DNA from: JAJEBT01 sp965221485 | GTDB lineage: Bacteria; Pseudomonadota; Alphaproteobacteria; MPNO01; UBA830 | Length of the DNA: 64,000 bases | Direction of reading: 5' to 3' | Assembly: GCA_965221485.1 (NCBI GenBank) | Contig: OZ244893.1 | Coordinates: 1,860,001-1,924,000 of the forward strand | Shown here: positions 1 through 8,857 of the stretch, in pieces | Numbering within the stretch: position 1 is the first letter of the stretch | Layout of the letters: each line of letters opens with the position of its first letter | Notes under the pieces: model-generated | What the model was told of the DNA's origin: nothing | Database searches by the model: none | The model's input: only the letters and a program-made list of their open reading frames with translations | Made by a program: the position numbers and the translations under genes

Positions 1-225
1 AGTCCGTCGCCTCGTCATAAGCGCCCAGAGGAGAGATATGACCACCTCCTGCCTGGTCGAGAAATGTGCGCGCATAATTCACCAGGACATAGTCATCGTC
101 ATTGGCCGGAGTGGCGGCGATCTCTCGTCTGACGGTTTCGACGTCAGCTTCGTCATCCACCACCCGACTGTTACAGCAAGACCATGGGCACTCAGGACCT
201 GTGCCAGCTGACCGAGCTGAAGGCC
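1..225 (-). pseudogene. phytochelatin-synthase-like gene, frameshifted fragment at the left edge
   Basis: Read on the minus strand, the frame whose last full codon ends at base 2 gives YVLVNYARTFLDQ followed by GGGHISPLGAYD. This is the block around the catalytic histidine of phytochelatin synthase and its bacterial relatives, papain-like enzymes that act on glutathione. The expected upstream segment (LGQLAQVLSAHGL, about 184-222) is in a different frame, so a one-base shift near base 172 breaks the gene. No clear match to the N-terminal catalytic-cysteine block (FCGVAS type) was found between 225 and 400. The 3' part lies outside the window. A sequencing error could mimic the frameshift, but the missing N-terminus favours a pseudogene. 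Confidence 0.55.
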
Positions 226-400
226 GTGATCCGCCTGCGACCTGCCCCTGATCCTGATGTGTTTGACCTGACGCTCCGGACCCGGCATCCATGAGCACAG
301 GCTCGTCGATACTGCCGCAGGAATCGACACGACGACGACCTGAATAACGTTAATCTGGACTGCGGTTGCGGTACAGGCGTTGTGCTCATCCAATCCAGAT

Positions 401-2308
401 TCAGTCCGGCGGTCTGATCGGGAGATGTGTGGCGAGAAAATCGGCTATCCTGCCCGCGATGTGTTCGCGGGTTGCCTGGTTTGCGCCCCATAAATTGTGG
501 CCGAGGCTCCGATATTCGACGAGATCGGCCGGTTTCCCCGCGTCGCGCAGCAGATCGAACAGTTCGAAACTGTGCTCCACCGGAACCCGCCTGTCCTGCG
601 TTCCGGCAAGTAACAGGACCGGGGTGTCAAAATTCCGGATTTTGTTGACCGGTGAGATCCGGGCCAGCGCGGCTTCGGGAAAGTCGCGACTTGCCAGGAA
701 CTCGCTCCATAACGCCCGGGTGTCGGCATGCCGCCAGTCGCGTCTCCAGAAGCTGACCGCATCTGTAAAAGCATTAACGGTTATTCCGGCCCGGTAAGCG
801 TTCGTCTGGCTCGCAAGTGTGGTGAGAGCAAGAAAGCCGCCAAAACTTCCACCGTAGAGTGCGACCTGGCCCTCCGCGGTGTACCCCCTGGCGACGGCCC
901 AACGGGCAGCGTCCCGCACATCCTGCTGCAACCGCCCGAAGACTGCGGCCCGTCCCGCTTCCTGGAACTGCCGACCATAACCGGTCGAGCCGCGGTAGTT
1001 GAGCCGCAGTACGGCGTAGCCAAGACTGCCCAGAAAGCGGACGATCGCCGGCGACGGCCAGAAATCCCGCACCCATGGACCTCCATGGAGCATCAGAAGC
1101 ATCGGCGACGGATCGGACTGGCGTCCGGGCAGGGTGAGATAGCCGTGAAGCGCGAGACCATCACTTGCCATGAAGCTCACCGGTCGTGAGGGCTCCGCCG
1201 GACGCTCGTAACCGGCGACTGTCCCCGCTGACAGTAACCGGGACTCCCTGGATTCGACATCAAGCAGGTACCAGCGCTTGTAAATTTCCGGGCTGCTGGC
1301 CTCAACGACAACAGAGTTGCCTGCAGGGTCCATGCTCTTGAAATCAATCCGGATCCGATGGCCGAGTTTCTCACGAAGCGCTCTGTAGGCAGCCTCGACC
1401 CGCCTTTCAAAATGCACCACCTCCTGGTAACCGGGAAAGTGGCCTGCCAGCAGGGGCGAACCCTCGCCCAATTCATCGAACAGAAGCGCAGCCTGGTGCG
1501 TCGCGTCACCGCGGCGCTCATGAATGATTCTCTCATGACCCGTTTCAATATTGAGCTTGACCAGCGCCGCATGCGTCCGTCCCCGATCTGACAGGGCCCA
1601 TAGCGTCCTGTCCTTCTGCGGACCGCCAATGAACGTCAACACAGTATCACCGAAGGTGTAGCGGAAAACGGGGCGCCAGTTTCCTTCTTCCGTCCGGGCC
1701 TGGAATTCACGCTCGCCGGGCGATACACGCACGATCCGTGCAGAGAGTCTGCCCCCGGGTTCAATCGCCCAAAACAGCCCCGGACGGGCATCGCTATCGG
1801 CGACTTCACAACGCGCCGCTATCGCTCCCGCTTCCGGAACCAGTGAACAGCGGTAGATCCGCCCGGCGGCACGTACAAAGAGAAACGGAACAAGAGCATT
1901 GGGGTACCCTATAACGTGACGACGCGAAGTCGAAGGAATGCCCGACTTGCCAGTGAGCGCGACCGGCGTGACCTCCGTGGCCTTCCCCCGAAAAGAAAGC
2001 CGAAACAGCGAACCGTCGCTCTTCAGGCCCCAGGCCGTATTGCTGTCCTCTCCCCAGCTCATTGCAACAAAGGACCGGTCCAGCAGGTCCCGGTCCTCTC
2101 CGGTGCGCGTGTTGACAATGTTGTAATGCCTTCGTCCCTTCCGCGCTTGCAACACGATCATCCTTGTTCCGTCCGGAGACAGCGTGTGGTTCGTTTCCGG
2201 CGGCTCGCCGTGAAGTCGGACGTCTGCTGCCAGAGTGCTTCCTCCGGCAACCGCCAGAGTAATCATGAGACCCAGGAGGAAGAAGGGAAGGTAGAGGTAC
2301 CGTTGCAT
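401..2308 (-). CDS. exported S9 family peptidase (prolyl-oligopeptidase/acylaminoacyl-peptidase type)
   Basis: This 635-residue protein is a serine peptidase of the S9 alpha/beta-hydrolase clan. The N-terminus is a signal peptide (MQRYLYLPFFLLGLMITLAV, cleavage near ALA/AD). A beta-propeller-like region follows, with an early SPDGTRM motif. The C-terminal hydrolase domain has oxyanion HGGPWVRDFW, nucleophile YGGSFGG, acid GTQDRRVPV and histidine SLGHNLWG. The ATG at 2308 was chosen because AGGGAAG lies just upstream and it exposes the signal peptide; the open frame continues further upstream without family similarity. It starts 17 bases after the ankyrin gene and is probably last in the operon. 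The likely role is turnover of small peptides in the envelope. Confidence 0.9.
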   Translation of the reverse strand: MQRYLYLPFFLLGLMITLAVAGGSTLAADVRLHGEPPETNHTLSPDGTRMIVLQARKGRRHYNIVNTRTGEDRDLLDRSFVAMSWGEDSNTAWGLKSDGSLFRLSFRGKATEVTPVALTGKSGIPSTSRRHVIGYPNALVPFLFVRAAGRIYRCSLVPEAGAIAARCEVADSDARPGLFWAIEPGGRLSARIVRVSPGEREFQARTEEGNWRPVFRYTFGDTVLTFIGGPQKDRTLWALSDRGRTHAALVKLNIETGHERIIHERRGDATHQAALLFDELGEGSPLLAGHFPGYQEVVHFERRVEAAYRALREKLGHRIRIDFKSMDPAGNSVVVEASSPEIYKRWYLLDVESRESRLLSAGTVAGYERPAEPSRPVSFMASDGLALHGYLTLPGRQSDPSPMLLMLHGGPWVRDFWPSPAIVRFLGSLGYAVLRLNYRGSTGYGRQFQEAGRAAVFGRLQQDVRDAARWAVARGYTAEGQVALYGGSFGGFLALTTLASQTNAYRAGITVNAFTDAVSFWRRDWRHADTRALWSEFLASRDFPEAALARISPVNKIRNFDTPVLLLAGTQDRRVPVEHSFELFDLLRDAGKPADLVEYRSLGHNLWGANQATREHIAGRIADFLATHLPIRPPD

Positions 2309-2324
2309 CGACGCTTCCCTGTGC

Positions 2325-3371
2325 TCAACGGGCTCCGGCGTTGCGCAGAAGCTCGACGATCGGCCAGCGGTGGAGCCGCTTAGCCACCGCGAGCGGCGGC
2401 TGGGTCCTGTTCCGTCCGCAGCGTTCGTAATTCGCCAGCGCCGGATCGGCTTCGAGCAGCACTCTGACAATGTCGGGATGGTTTCTGGCCACCGCCGCAC
2501 AAATGGCGCTTGCCGCGGCCAGGTGAGTGCCGGCGCCGTGATCAAGCAGAAATACAGCCATTTCAGTGTGTCCGTACAGCGATGCCGCCACGATCATCGG
2601 AGCATGAAGTGTCCGCCCTCGCGCATAGAGCGGATGATTGAAGGAAATCGTTGTATCGGGATCAAGGCCCCGGACCGCAATGCGACGCAGACGTTTCATG
2701 TTTCCTGTGCGGACGACTTCGAACAGATCCTCGTTCCGGGTTCGCCCGGAGGACGCCGCGGCAGGGTCAGTCCCGGGAGTCGCAATGCCCCTGATGCCAA
2801 CACGGGACAGCATGGAAACGATGATGGTTGCATCTACGTCACCCGTGACCGGACAGGAGAGGCCGGTCACCATCGTATCGCCGCGCCCGTCAGCGACGGC
2901 GCCCGCGTTGCGATACAGATAGATACGCCATGTGCCGCAACGGTCCTTTCCGGCCTTGAAGACCAGATATTCGTTGTCTCCCAGAACGGATTTTGCCGTT
3001 CCGGCTTCAAGGGCGGCAAAAGCACGGCCCCGGAACAGCGGATGCGTCTGAATGTTTTCTTCCAGACTCTTGTGCCCGGCGGTGCGAGAGGCATGTTCCG
3101 GGGTCCACAGGTGCAGACGAATGCGCAGCAGCGGCAAACGCCGGCCCGCTGCTTTCCAGTGGGCCTCGTAGAGTTCGCGCCTGCCATTCAGGTCTTCGTG
3201 CCGAACGTGGCGATGCGATACGTGTTCGGCCCCGGGCGGCATACCCGAGAACAGGATGCGGTTTTCCTGCCGGTCTATTCCGTTCCATCGTGCTTCTGTA
3301 GTCGCAGGGACGGTCAGGGCCAGCCCGAGCACAAGCAAAAGCAGCTGTCCGCACGTCCAGCTCCTTATCAT
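2325..3371 (-). CDS. exported ankyrin-repeat protein
   Basis: This 348-residue protein has a signal peptide (MIRSWTCGQLLLLVLGLALT). A middle part of roughly 200 residues was not recognised. The C-terminal third holds ankyrin repeats: TLHAPMIVAASLYGHTEMAV, AASAICAAVARNHPDIVRVL and PPLAVAKRLHRWPIVELL. Ankyrin repeats bind other proteins. The ATG at 3371 overlaps the stop of the upstream molybdoenzyme gene by ATGA, so translation is probably coupled. The middle region contains two conserved-looking cysteines (DRCGTW and GLSCPV) that could form a periplasmic disulfide. Function is unknown. The tight position between a molybdoenzyme subunit and a peptidase is unusual. Confidence 0.8.
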   Translation of the reverse strand: MIRSWTCGQLLLLVLGLALTVPATTEARWNGIDRQENRILFSGMPPGAEHVSHRHVRHEDLNGRRELYEAHWKAAGRRLPLLRIRLHLWTPEHASRTAGHKSLEENIQTHPLFRGRAFAALEAGTAKSVLGDNEYLVFKAGKDRCGTWRIYLYRNAGAVADGRGDTMVTGLSCPVTGDVDATIIVSMLSRVGIRGIATPGTDPAAASSGRTRNEDLFEVVRTGNMKRLRRIAVRGLDPDTTISFNHPLYARGRTLHAPMIVAASLYGHTEMAVFLLDHGAGTHLAAASAICAAVARNHPDIVRVLLEADPALANYERCGRNRTQPPLAVAKRLHRWPIVELLRNAGAR

Positions 3372-5704
3372 CGCGCCACGTCCCGCCTGGACGCATCCCC
3401 CGGCAATCTGTTCATTGCTCGCAACACGCGTTCCGATGTTACCGGCATCGCGATATCCCGGACCTTCGAGGAACGCAGGGCATCGCACACAGCATTGACG
3501 AAGGCCACAGGCCCCGACAGCGTCGCGCCCTCGCCGCCTCCCTTGACACCAAGAGGATTGTTGGCGGTGGGCACTTCGTGAAGTGCGGTACCAAAGGACG
3601 GAAGATCATCAGCACGCGGCAGGGCGTAATCCATGAAGGATCCGGCAATCAACTGCCCCGTCGCCGGATCATACACGCCGTCCTCAAGCAGCGACTGGCC
3701 GATCGCCTGGGCGATCGAACCATGCGCCTGACCGGTCAGGATCAGGGGATTGATGGCCCGGCCCGGGTCGTCGACGGCAGTGTGCGCCACCAGAGCAACG
3801 GCACCGGTTTCGGGATCGATCTCGACCTCGGAGACGGCCGCCCCATTGGGAAAGGCGTGGGAACGCCCGCGGAAAACCGTCTCTGCCGAAAGCTGGCCGT
3901 CAGGGCTTCGTGCAGCAACCTCGAACAGGGTGATCGAGCGGTCCGTCCCGGAAACGTGATAAGCGCCGTCGCCGTAATCAATGTCCTCAGGCGCGGCCTC
4001 CAGAAGTTCCGATGCAACAGTTCGTCCCGTTTCCACGATCTTGTCCGACGTCTCCTTCATAACGATGCCACCGAGGCGCATCGAGCGGTCCGAATGCGAT
4101 CCACCTCCGACAGGGATGATGTCGGAATCTCCGGTGACAAGCTGAACAGTCTCGGGATCGACACCAAGGAATTCACCGACTACATGCGGAAACACGGTCT
4201 CGTGGCCCTGTCCGCTGGATTGGGTTCCCATTTCGAGGTCAATTCTTCCGTTGCCGCGGACACGCACCCGGGCATATTCGACCGGGGCTCCGACCGGAGC
4301 CTGGATGTAACCCGCCACACCGATGCCGCGGAGCCGGCCATGGCGGGCAGACACAGACCGCCTCTCTTCGAAACTCTCCCAACGTGACGCCTGCAATGCC
4401 TTGTCGAAGCAACCCGGAAAGTCGCCGCAGTCATATTCGACTCCCATCGCATTGGCGGCCGGCATGGCTTCCTGTGTGATCATGTTGCGGCGGCGGAGCT
4501 CCAGACGATCCATACCTGTCTCCAGGGCCGCCATATCGATCAGCCGTTCCACGACATGCATGACTTCGGGTCTGCCCGCCCCCCGGTAGGGCCCGGTTGG
4601 AACGGTATTTGTGAGAACGCCCCGAATTCGCGAATAGGACGCATCCATACGATAAATCGAGGGCAGCAGACGAGGTCCGTTCGCCAGAGGAACAAAGGCG
4701 ACGGTGTGAGCTCCGAGATTACCCACAAGATCGGCACGCAGGGCAAGAAATCGGCCCTCGCCATCCAGCGCCAGTGCGGCATGCGTCTGGATATCCCGGG
4801 CCTGAAAATCGGTCACAAACGCCTCGGAACGATCCGAGGTCCATTTCACCGGACTTCCAGCGCGCTGCGAAGCCCAGCAAACCAGAACGAACTCCGGATA
4901 CAACATGTTGCGGGGGCCAAAGCCCCCTCCGACATCGCCGCACGTCACGCGAATCCGATCCGGCTCCAGTCCAAACGTCTGTGCGAGCATGCCCTTGAGG
5001 CGATGAACACCCTGGGAGCCGGCATGGAGCGTGAGGCGGCCGGTTTCGCCGTTCCATTCGCCAATCGCGGAACGGGGCTCCATCTGGCAATTCAGGATCC
5101 GGTTGTTTGTGAACCGTCCTTCGACAATATGTTCAGCTTGGGCGAAGGCCTTGTCTGTCGCGTCGGCATCACCAAGTTCGGAATCAACCGGAAGATTGCC
5201 GGGACATTCCTCCCACAGCTGCGGAGCGCCGGCTTCAGCAGCTGCAAGGGCATCCGTGACTGCAGGAAACTCCTCCAGATCACAGCGCACCTCCAGAGCC
5301 GCATCTCTTGCGGCCTCCGGTGTCCGGCCGACCACGACCGCGAGAATTTCGCCCGCATGACGCACACGGGTATGGACAATCGGCGGCTGTGGCAAGTCGA
5401 CGGGTTCCAAACCGTCCCGGTTGACAAGAGATGGTTTGTCCCATTCGACCGCACCCCAGGGATTGGCGGAGTGGCAGATTCCCGCCAGACCGTCAGACTG
5501 ATAGTCAGCACCCGTCAGGACAGTGACCACGCCTGGCATGGACACAGCGTCGGCCGCATCAATGCGGGAGACGCGGGCATGGGCAAGGGGGCTTCGAACC
5601 ATCACGGCATACAGCTGATCCGGAAGAACGAGATCATCGGTGTAGGCCCCCTGTCCACGCAGCAGCCTCGCATCTTCCCGACGAAGGACAGGATCCCCGA
5701 TCAT
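3368..5704 (-). CDS. xanthine dehydrogenase family protein, molybdopterin-binding large subunit
   Basis: This 778-residue protein has the length and order of the CoxL/XdhB-type molybdenum-cofactor subunit. The N-terminal domain begins GDPVLRREDARLLRGQGAY with substrate-loop text DQLYAVMVRSPLAHARV. Cofactor motifs include GDVGGGFGPRN, the active-site loop PYRGAGRPE and VTGDSDIIPVGGG. The C-terminal GVKGGGEGATL carries the catalytic glutamate. The loop is of the AYRGAGR (form II) type, not the CO-oxidising AYRCSFR type, so a general aldehyde or N-heterocycle hydroxylase is likelier than a CO dehydrogenase. ATG 5704 follows GATAAGG. The FAD and 2Fe-2S subunits that normally accompany it are absent from this window. 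Confidence 0.92.
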   Translation of the reverse strand: MIGDPVLRREDARLLRGQGAYTDDLVLPDQLYAVMVRSPLAHARVSRIDAADAVSMPGVVTVLTGADYQSDGLAGICHSANPWGAVEWDKPSLVNRDGLEPVDLPQPPIVHTRVRHAGEILAVVVGRTPEAARDAALEVRCDLEEFPAVTDALAAAEAGAPQLWEECPGNLPVDSELGDADATDKAFAQAEHIVEGRFTNNRILNCQMEPRSAIGEWNGETGRLTLHAGSQGVHRLKGMLAQTFGLEPDRIRVTCGDVGGGFGPRNMLYPEFVLVCWASQRAGSPVKWTSDRSEAFVTDFQARDIQTHAALALDGEGRFLALRADLVGNLGAHTVAFVPLANGPRLLPSIYRMDASYSRIRGVLTNTVPTGPYRGAGRPEVMHVVERLIDMAALETGMDRLELRRRNMITQEAMPAANAMGVEYDCGDFPGCFDKALQASRWESFEERRSVSARHGRLRGIGVAGYIQAPVGAPVEYARVRVRGNGRIDLEMGTQSSGQGHETVFPHVVGEFLGVDPETVQLVTGDSDIIPVGGGSHSDRSMRLGGIVMKETSDKIVETGRTVASELLEAAPEDIDYGDGAYHVSGTDRSITLFEVAARSPDGQLSAETVFRGRSHAFPNGAAVSEVEIDPETGAVALVAHTAVDDPGRAINPLILTGQAHGSIAQAIGQSLLEDGVYDPATGQLIAGSFMDYALPRADDLPSFGTALHEVPTANNPLGVKGGGEGATLSGPVAFVNAVCDALRSSKVRDIAMPVTSERVLRAMNRLPGDASRRDVAR

Positions 5705-6044
5705 GACCTTATCACCGGCCTGAAACGGAACAAGGGGCAGGGTCTGCCGGTTTTCCGGCGGCGGCCTCTGGCTCAGGACGGTTCGATCTTTCCGAAAAGG
5801 CCGGGAACACCATGACTTCGGTCTCCGTTGGGAAACTGGTCCGGATACGGCCCGGTCACAGCAGGCCATGGGAACTGGCAATCCGGTCCGCTTGTGAGCC
5901 GCAGACGCCGGACTTCCGGCCCCGGCCGATCAATGACATACTATCACAGAACATTTGCGCCGGAAGACAGCCGTATCCTGCCGCCGGGATTTCGAAATCT
6001 CCATTCAGGCGCACCGCGAATACTGTCGGCAACGGAGACAGACA
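5705..6044. other. intergenic region between divergent genes
   Basis: This 340-base gap separates the minus-strand molybdoenzyme operon from the plus-strand DUF427 gene and should hold both promoters. No gene was recognised on either strand. No convincing -35/-10 pair was found, but GGAG at about 6034 serves as the ribosome binding site of the DUF427 gene. Confidence 0.5.
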
Positions 6045-6839
6045 ATGGCCAACCCCGCTCCGGGCTATCAGAAGAACCCCGATCACCCCATCAGGCTCGA
6101 ATCGTCCCCACGTCGCGTGCGCGTGAAGTTCGGCGATACCTGGATCGCAGACTCGACCGACATGGCCCTGATGTTCGAGCATGGACACCTGCCGGTGTAT
6201 TATTTTCCGAAAACGGATGTGCGCATGGAATTCCTCCACGCGACCGAACACTCGACCCATTGCCCCTACAAGGGCCACGCCCGTTACTGGTCGATCGATA
6301 CCGGCTCGGCACGGGTCGAAAACGCGGTCTGGGGCTATCCTGCTCCCTATGACGAAATGGTTGAACTGGGACTTGAGGACTATCTCGCGTTTTACTGGAA
6401 CCGCGTCGACCACTGGTACGAGGAAGACGAGGAAATCTTCGTCCACCCACGCGATCCCTACAAGAGAGTTGATGCCATTCCCTCATCCCGGGCCGTGAAG
6501 GTCATTCTCGGCGGCGAGACCGTGGCTGACACGACGCGCGCTCACTTTCTGTTCGAAACCGGACTCCCGACCCGTTACTACATTCCGCGGGACGATGTTC
6601 GCATGGATCTGCTGACGCCAACAGCGACGCAAAGCCGCTGCCCCTACAAGGGAATTGCATCCTACTGGTCGGCTCGCACCGGCGATGAGGTCCATGAGGA
6701 TATTGTCTGGAGCTATGAGAGCCCGATTTCCGAGTGCGGACGCATCGAAAAACTCGTCTGCTTCTATAACGAGAATGTGGACGCCATCCTTGTCGACGGT
6801 TGCGAGCAGGAGAAGCCGCAGACCAAATGGTCCAGATAG
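6045..6839 (+). CDS. tandem DUF427 domain protein
   Basis: This 264-residue protein contains two copies of the DUF427 fold. Copy one, about residues 15-125, contains RRVRVKFGDTWIADST, LPVYYFPKTDVRM and HCPYKGHARYWS. Copy two, about 150-250, contains RAVKVILGGETVADTT, LPTRYYIPRDDVRM and RCPYKGIASYWS. DUF427 is a small beta-rich domain of unsettled function. The two copies share the D-V-R-M and C-P-Y-K-G motifs, so it arose by duplication and fusion, as in other known two-domain members. ATG 6045 has GGAG ten bases upstream. It converges on the CitE-like gene with 46 bases between. It is cytoplasmic, with no signal peptide. Confidence 0.9.
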   Translation: MANPAPGYQKNPDHPIRLESSPRRVRVKFGDTWIADSTDMALMFEHGHLPVYYFPKTDVRMEFLHATEHSTHCPYKGHARYWSIDTGSARVENAVWGYPAPYDEMVELGLEDYLAFYWNRVDHWYEEDEEIFVHPRDPYKRVDAIPSSRAVKVILGGETVADTTRAHFLFETGLPTRYYIPRDDVRMDLLTPTATQSRCPYKGIASYWSARTGDEVHEDIVWSYESPISECGRIEKLVCFYNENVDAILVDGCEQEKPQTKWSR

Positions 6840-6885
6840 TGGCAGAATCGGCTCCGGCCGGAACCGGCGATACAGCCGGTCGGCT

Positions 6886-7743
6886 TCAGGATCCGAGCTG
6901 ATCAGCGATAGCCAACAGGCGCTGCATGGCCCGCAGAACCGGTCGTTCGATCAGCTCTCCGTCCACGACCAGAAGGCCCGTTTCATCCTTTTCGAATGCC
7001 GCGACGATCCGCCGGGCACGCTCGACGTCAGCGGAAGATGGGGAAAAGACGGTGTTGATAACCGGAATCTGCATCGGATGAATCGAGGCTTTTCCGGTAA
7101 ATCCGAGGGCGGCGGACCGTTCTGCTTCCTGCCTGAGGCCATCCTGATCGGACAGGTCAAGCCAGGGCACATCGAGAAGATCCAGATCGTACCGAGCGGC
7201 CGCGTGGACCACACGCGAGCGGGCATAAAGGAGCGTATCCCAGGTCTTCGCGGCGCGCAGGTCTGCCGACAGGTCGACAGCTCCAAACAGGAGCGATGCG
7301 ATACGCGGCGTCGCCTTCGCGATGTCCATGACATTCGCGAGACCCTCTGCGGATTCGATGATGACGTGAAACCGTATGTCAGCACAGTTTCCCTGCAGCA
7401 GTTCGTCGTAGAGCCGGATTTCAGCGGCCGAGCCCGGTTTCGCCAGCATCACACCTTGCGGAGGGCAGGCGCATTCGCTGAGTGCGAGAATGTCCTCCAG
7501 TCCGGACAGCGTCGACAGGGGGTTGATACGGACCACGGTTTCAACTGTCGCCAGATCGTATTCCGCAAACAGCGGGAGAGTCAGGTCGCGAGCTTCCTTC
7601 TTTCTCTCCATCGGCACCGCATCCTCAAGATCAACACAGACCAGATCGGCTCGCGCCTCCACAGCCTTCCAAAAGCGATCCGGCCGGAGGCCGGGCACAA
7701 ACAGGAGACTGCGACGCGGGCGGATGCTCATACTGCTGGACAT
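6886..7743 (-). CDS. HpcH/HpaI aldolase / citrate lyase beta subunit (CitE)-like CoA ester lyase
   Basis: This 285-residue TIM-barrel protein belongs to the CitE/malyl-CoA lyase family. Motifs are RRSLLFVPGLRPDRFWKA at the start, the acidic metal/CoA motif VCVDLEDAVP, the arginine strand VVRINPLST, the glutamate strand IIESAEGLANV and ASLLFGAVDLSADL. The family cleaves or forms CoA thioesters of hydroxydicarboxylic acids (malyl, citramalyl or beta-methylmalyl-CoA). The exact substrate cannot be read from sequence. ATG 7743 is preceded by GGAGAAG; a second ATG at 7731 is possible. It lies 48 bases after the SMP-30 gene on the same strand and probably shares its transcript. Confidence 0.9.
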   Translation of the reverse strand: MSSSMSIRPRRSLLFVPGLRPDRFWKAVEARADLVCVDLEDAVPMERKKEARDLTLPLFAEYDLATVETVVRINPLSTLSGLEDILALSECACPPQGVMLAKPGSAAEIRLYDELLQGNCADIRFHVIIESAEGLANVMDIAKATPRIASLLFGAVDLSADLRAAKTWDTLLYARSRVVHAAARYDLDLLDVPWLDLSDQDGLRQEAERSAALGFTGKASIHPMQIPVINTVFSPSSADVERARRIVAAFEKDETGLLVVDGELIERPVLRAMQRLLAIADQLGS

Positions 7744-7791
7744 CAATCTTCTCCGGATCCGGCGTGCTGCAAACGACCGGATAGTTTGGTG

Positions 7792-8679
7792 TCAGACGGC
7801 GACCTTGCCGAATTCCGGTTCTGCAATGCCCTTGCAGTCTGTTTCAACTGCAAAGAGCGAGCCGGCATCGGGTTCCCGTTCAAAATCAGCCGGTTCATAG
7901 AGACTCGACGCGGTCGTGACATAGAGCGTCGACAGGTCGGGACCACCAAACGCGGGACAGGTTGTCATGGCCACAGGAAACGAAATCTCGCGCTCCATGC
8001 CGCCGTCAGGGTCATATCGCCTCACCTTGCCACCCCGCATCAACGCCACCCAGAGAAACCCTTCCTCATCCACTGTCGCGCCGTCCGGCAGACCTTCGCC
8101 CGGACCGACCTCGACGAACACGCGGCGATTGGCGACCTCTCCGGCCTCGGCATCAAAGTCATAGGCCCAGATCACGCGGCCGGGCGAGTCCGCAAAATAC
8201 ATGACTCGGTCGTCCGGGCTCCAGCATATGGCATTGGGGATCCGGAAGGAGCCTGCGATTCGCGTCACCGAGTGATCGGCACCAAACCTGTAGAGAGTCC
8301 CCACCTCACTCCTTCCCGGATCCTCCATGGAGCCGCACCAGAAACGCCCGCGTCTGTCGACCTTGCCATCATTCATTCGCAGGCGATTCAGCCGTCCCTC
8401 CCCTTCGGGATCGGCCACATCATCAAAGCTGCCGTCCGCAAGATCGACATAGGCAAAGCCCATGCGTGTGCCGGCAATGAGACGATGATCACCAGCAAAC
8501 CCGATGGATCCGACTTCTGTCTGCAGGCGCCACTTGCGGTGCTCGGCGGTGGCAGGGTCAAGGCGATGGATCATGGGGTTGCGCACATCAACCCAGAAAA
8601 GGGCTTGTTCGGCAACCGACCAGATCGGGGATTCACCGAGAATGGACCGCTCCTTCACGACAACATAAGGCTCCGACAT
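7792..8679 (-). CDS. SMP-30/gluconolactonase family lactone hydrolase
   Basis: This 295-residue six-bladed beta-propeller belongs to the SMP-30/gluconolaconase/LRE family. The metal-ligand glutamate is in ILGESPIWSV near residue 17. The further metal-binding strands are RIPNAICWSPDD and LPDGATVDEEGFLWVALMRG, and RMNDGKVDRRGRFWCGSM fits the substrate side. These enzymes open sugar lactones in the cytoplasm during oxidative sugar catabolism. ATG 8679 follows a strong GGAGGAAAGC site. The CitE-like gene lies directly downstream; this pair could act on a sugar acid or lactone route, but that is inference from position only. Confidence 0.9.
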   Translation of the reverse strand: MSEPYVVVKERSILGESPIWSVAEQALFWVDVRNPMIHRLDPATAEHRKWRLQTEVGSIGFAGDHRLIAGTRMGFAYVDLADGSFDDVADPEGEGRLNRLRMNDGKVDRRGRFWCGSMEDPGRSEVGTLYRFGADHSVTRIAGSFRIPNAICWSPDDRVMYFADSPGRVIWAYDFDAEAGEVANRRVFVEVGPGEGLPDGATVDEEGFLWVALMRGGKVRRYDPDGGMEREISFPVAMTTCPAFGGPDLSTLYVTTASSLYEPADFEREPDAGSLFAVETDCKGIAEPEFGKVAV

Positions 8680-8857
8680 GCTTTCCTCCGAGTGCATCCC
8701 CGTCATGCGGCCGGGATTGCCGATGTATGCGCGCCAAATGCTCCGGATGCAACTCTGAACAGGGCCGGGTCACATATAAGGTTCCGCTTTGCTGACCATC
8801 CTGACTCACCAGCAGCAGATGGGCGAACGGGACCTGAAACAGGGCGGGACCCTGTCC

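Noticed and set aside
2370..3581. 403-codon open frame opposite the ankyrin and molybdoenzyme genes
   Set aside because: It is a shadow of the real minus-strand genes. No family motif, no signal or membrane pattern, and composition rich in Arg/Ser/His as expected for antisense frames of GC-rich genes.
3368..5704. Carbon monoxide dehydrogenase (form I CoxL)
   Set aside because: The active-site loop is PYRGAGR, not AYRCSFR, and the CoxM and CoxS subunits are missing.
4556..5815. 419-codon open frame on the plus strand opposite the xanthine-dehydrogenase-type gene
   Set aside because: Antisense of a gene with complete conserved motifs over its whole length; no ribosome binding site or recognised domain.
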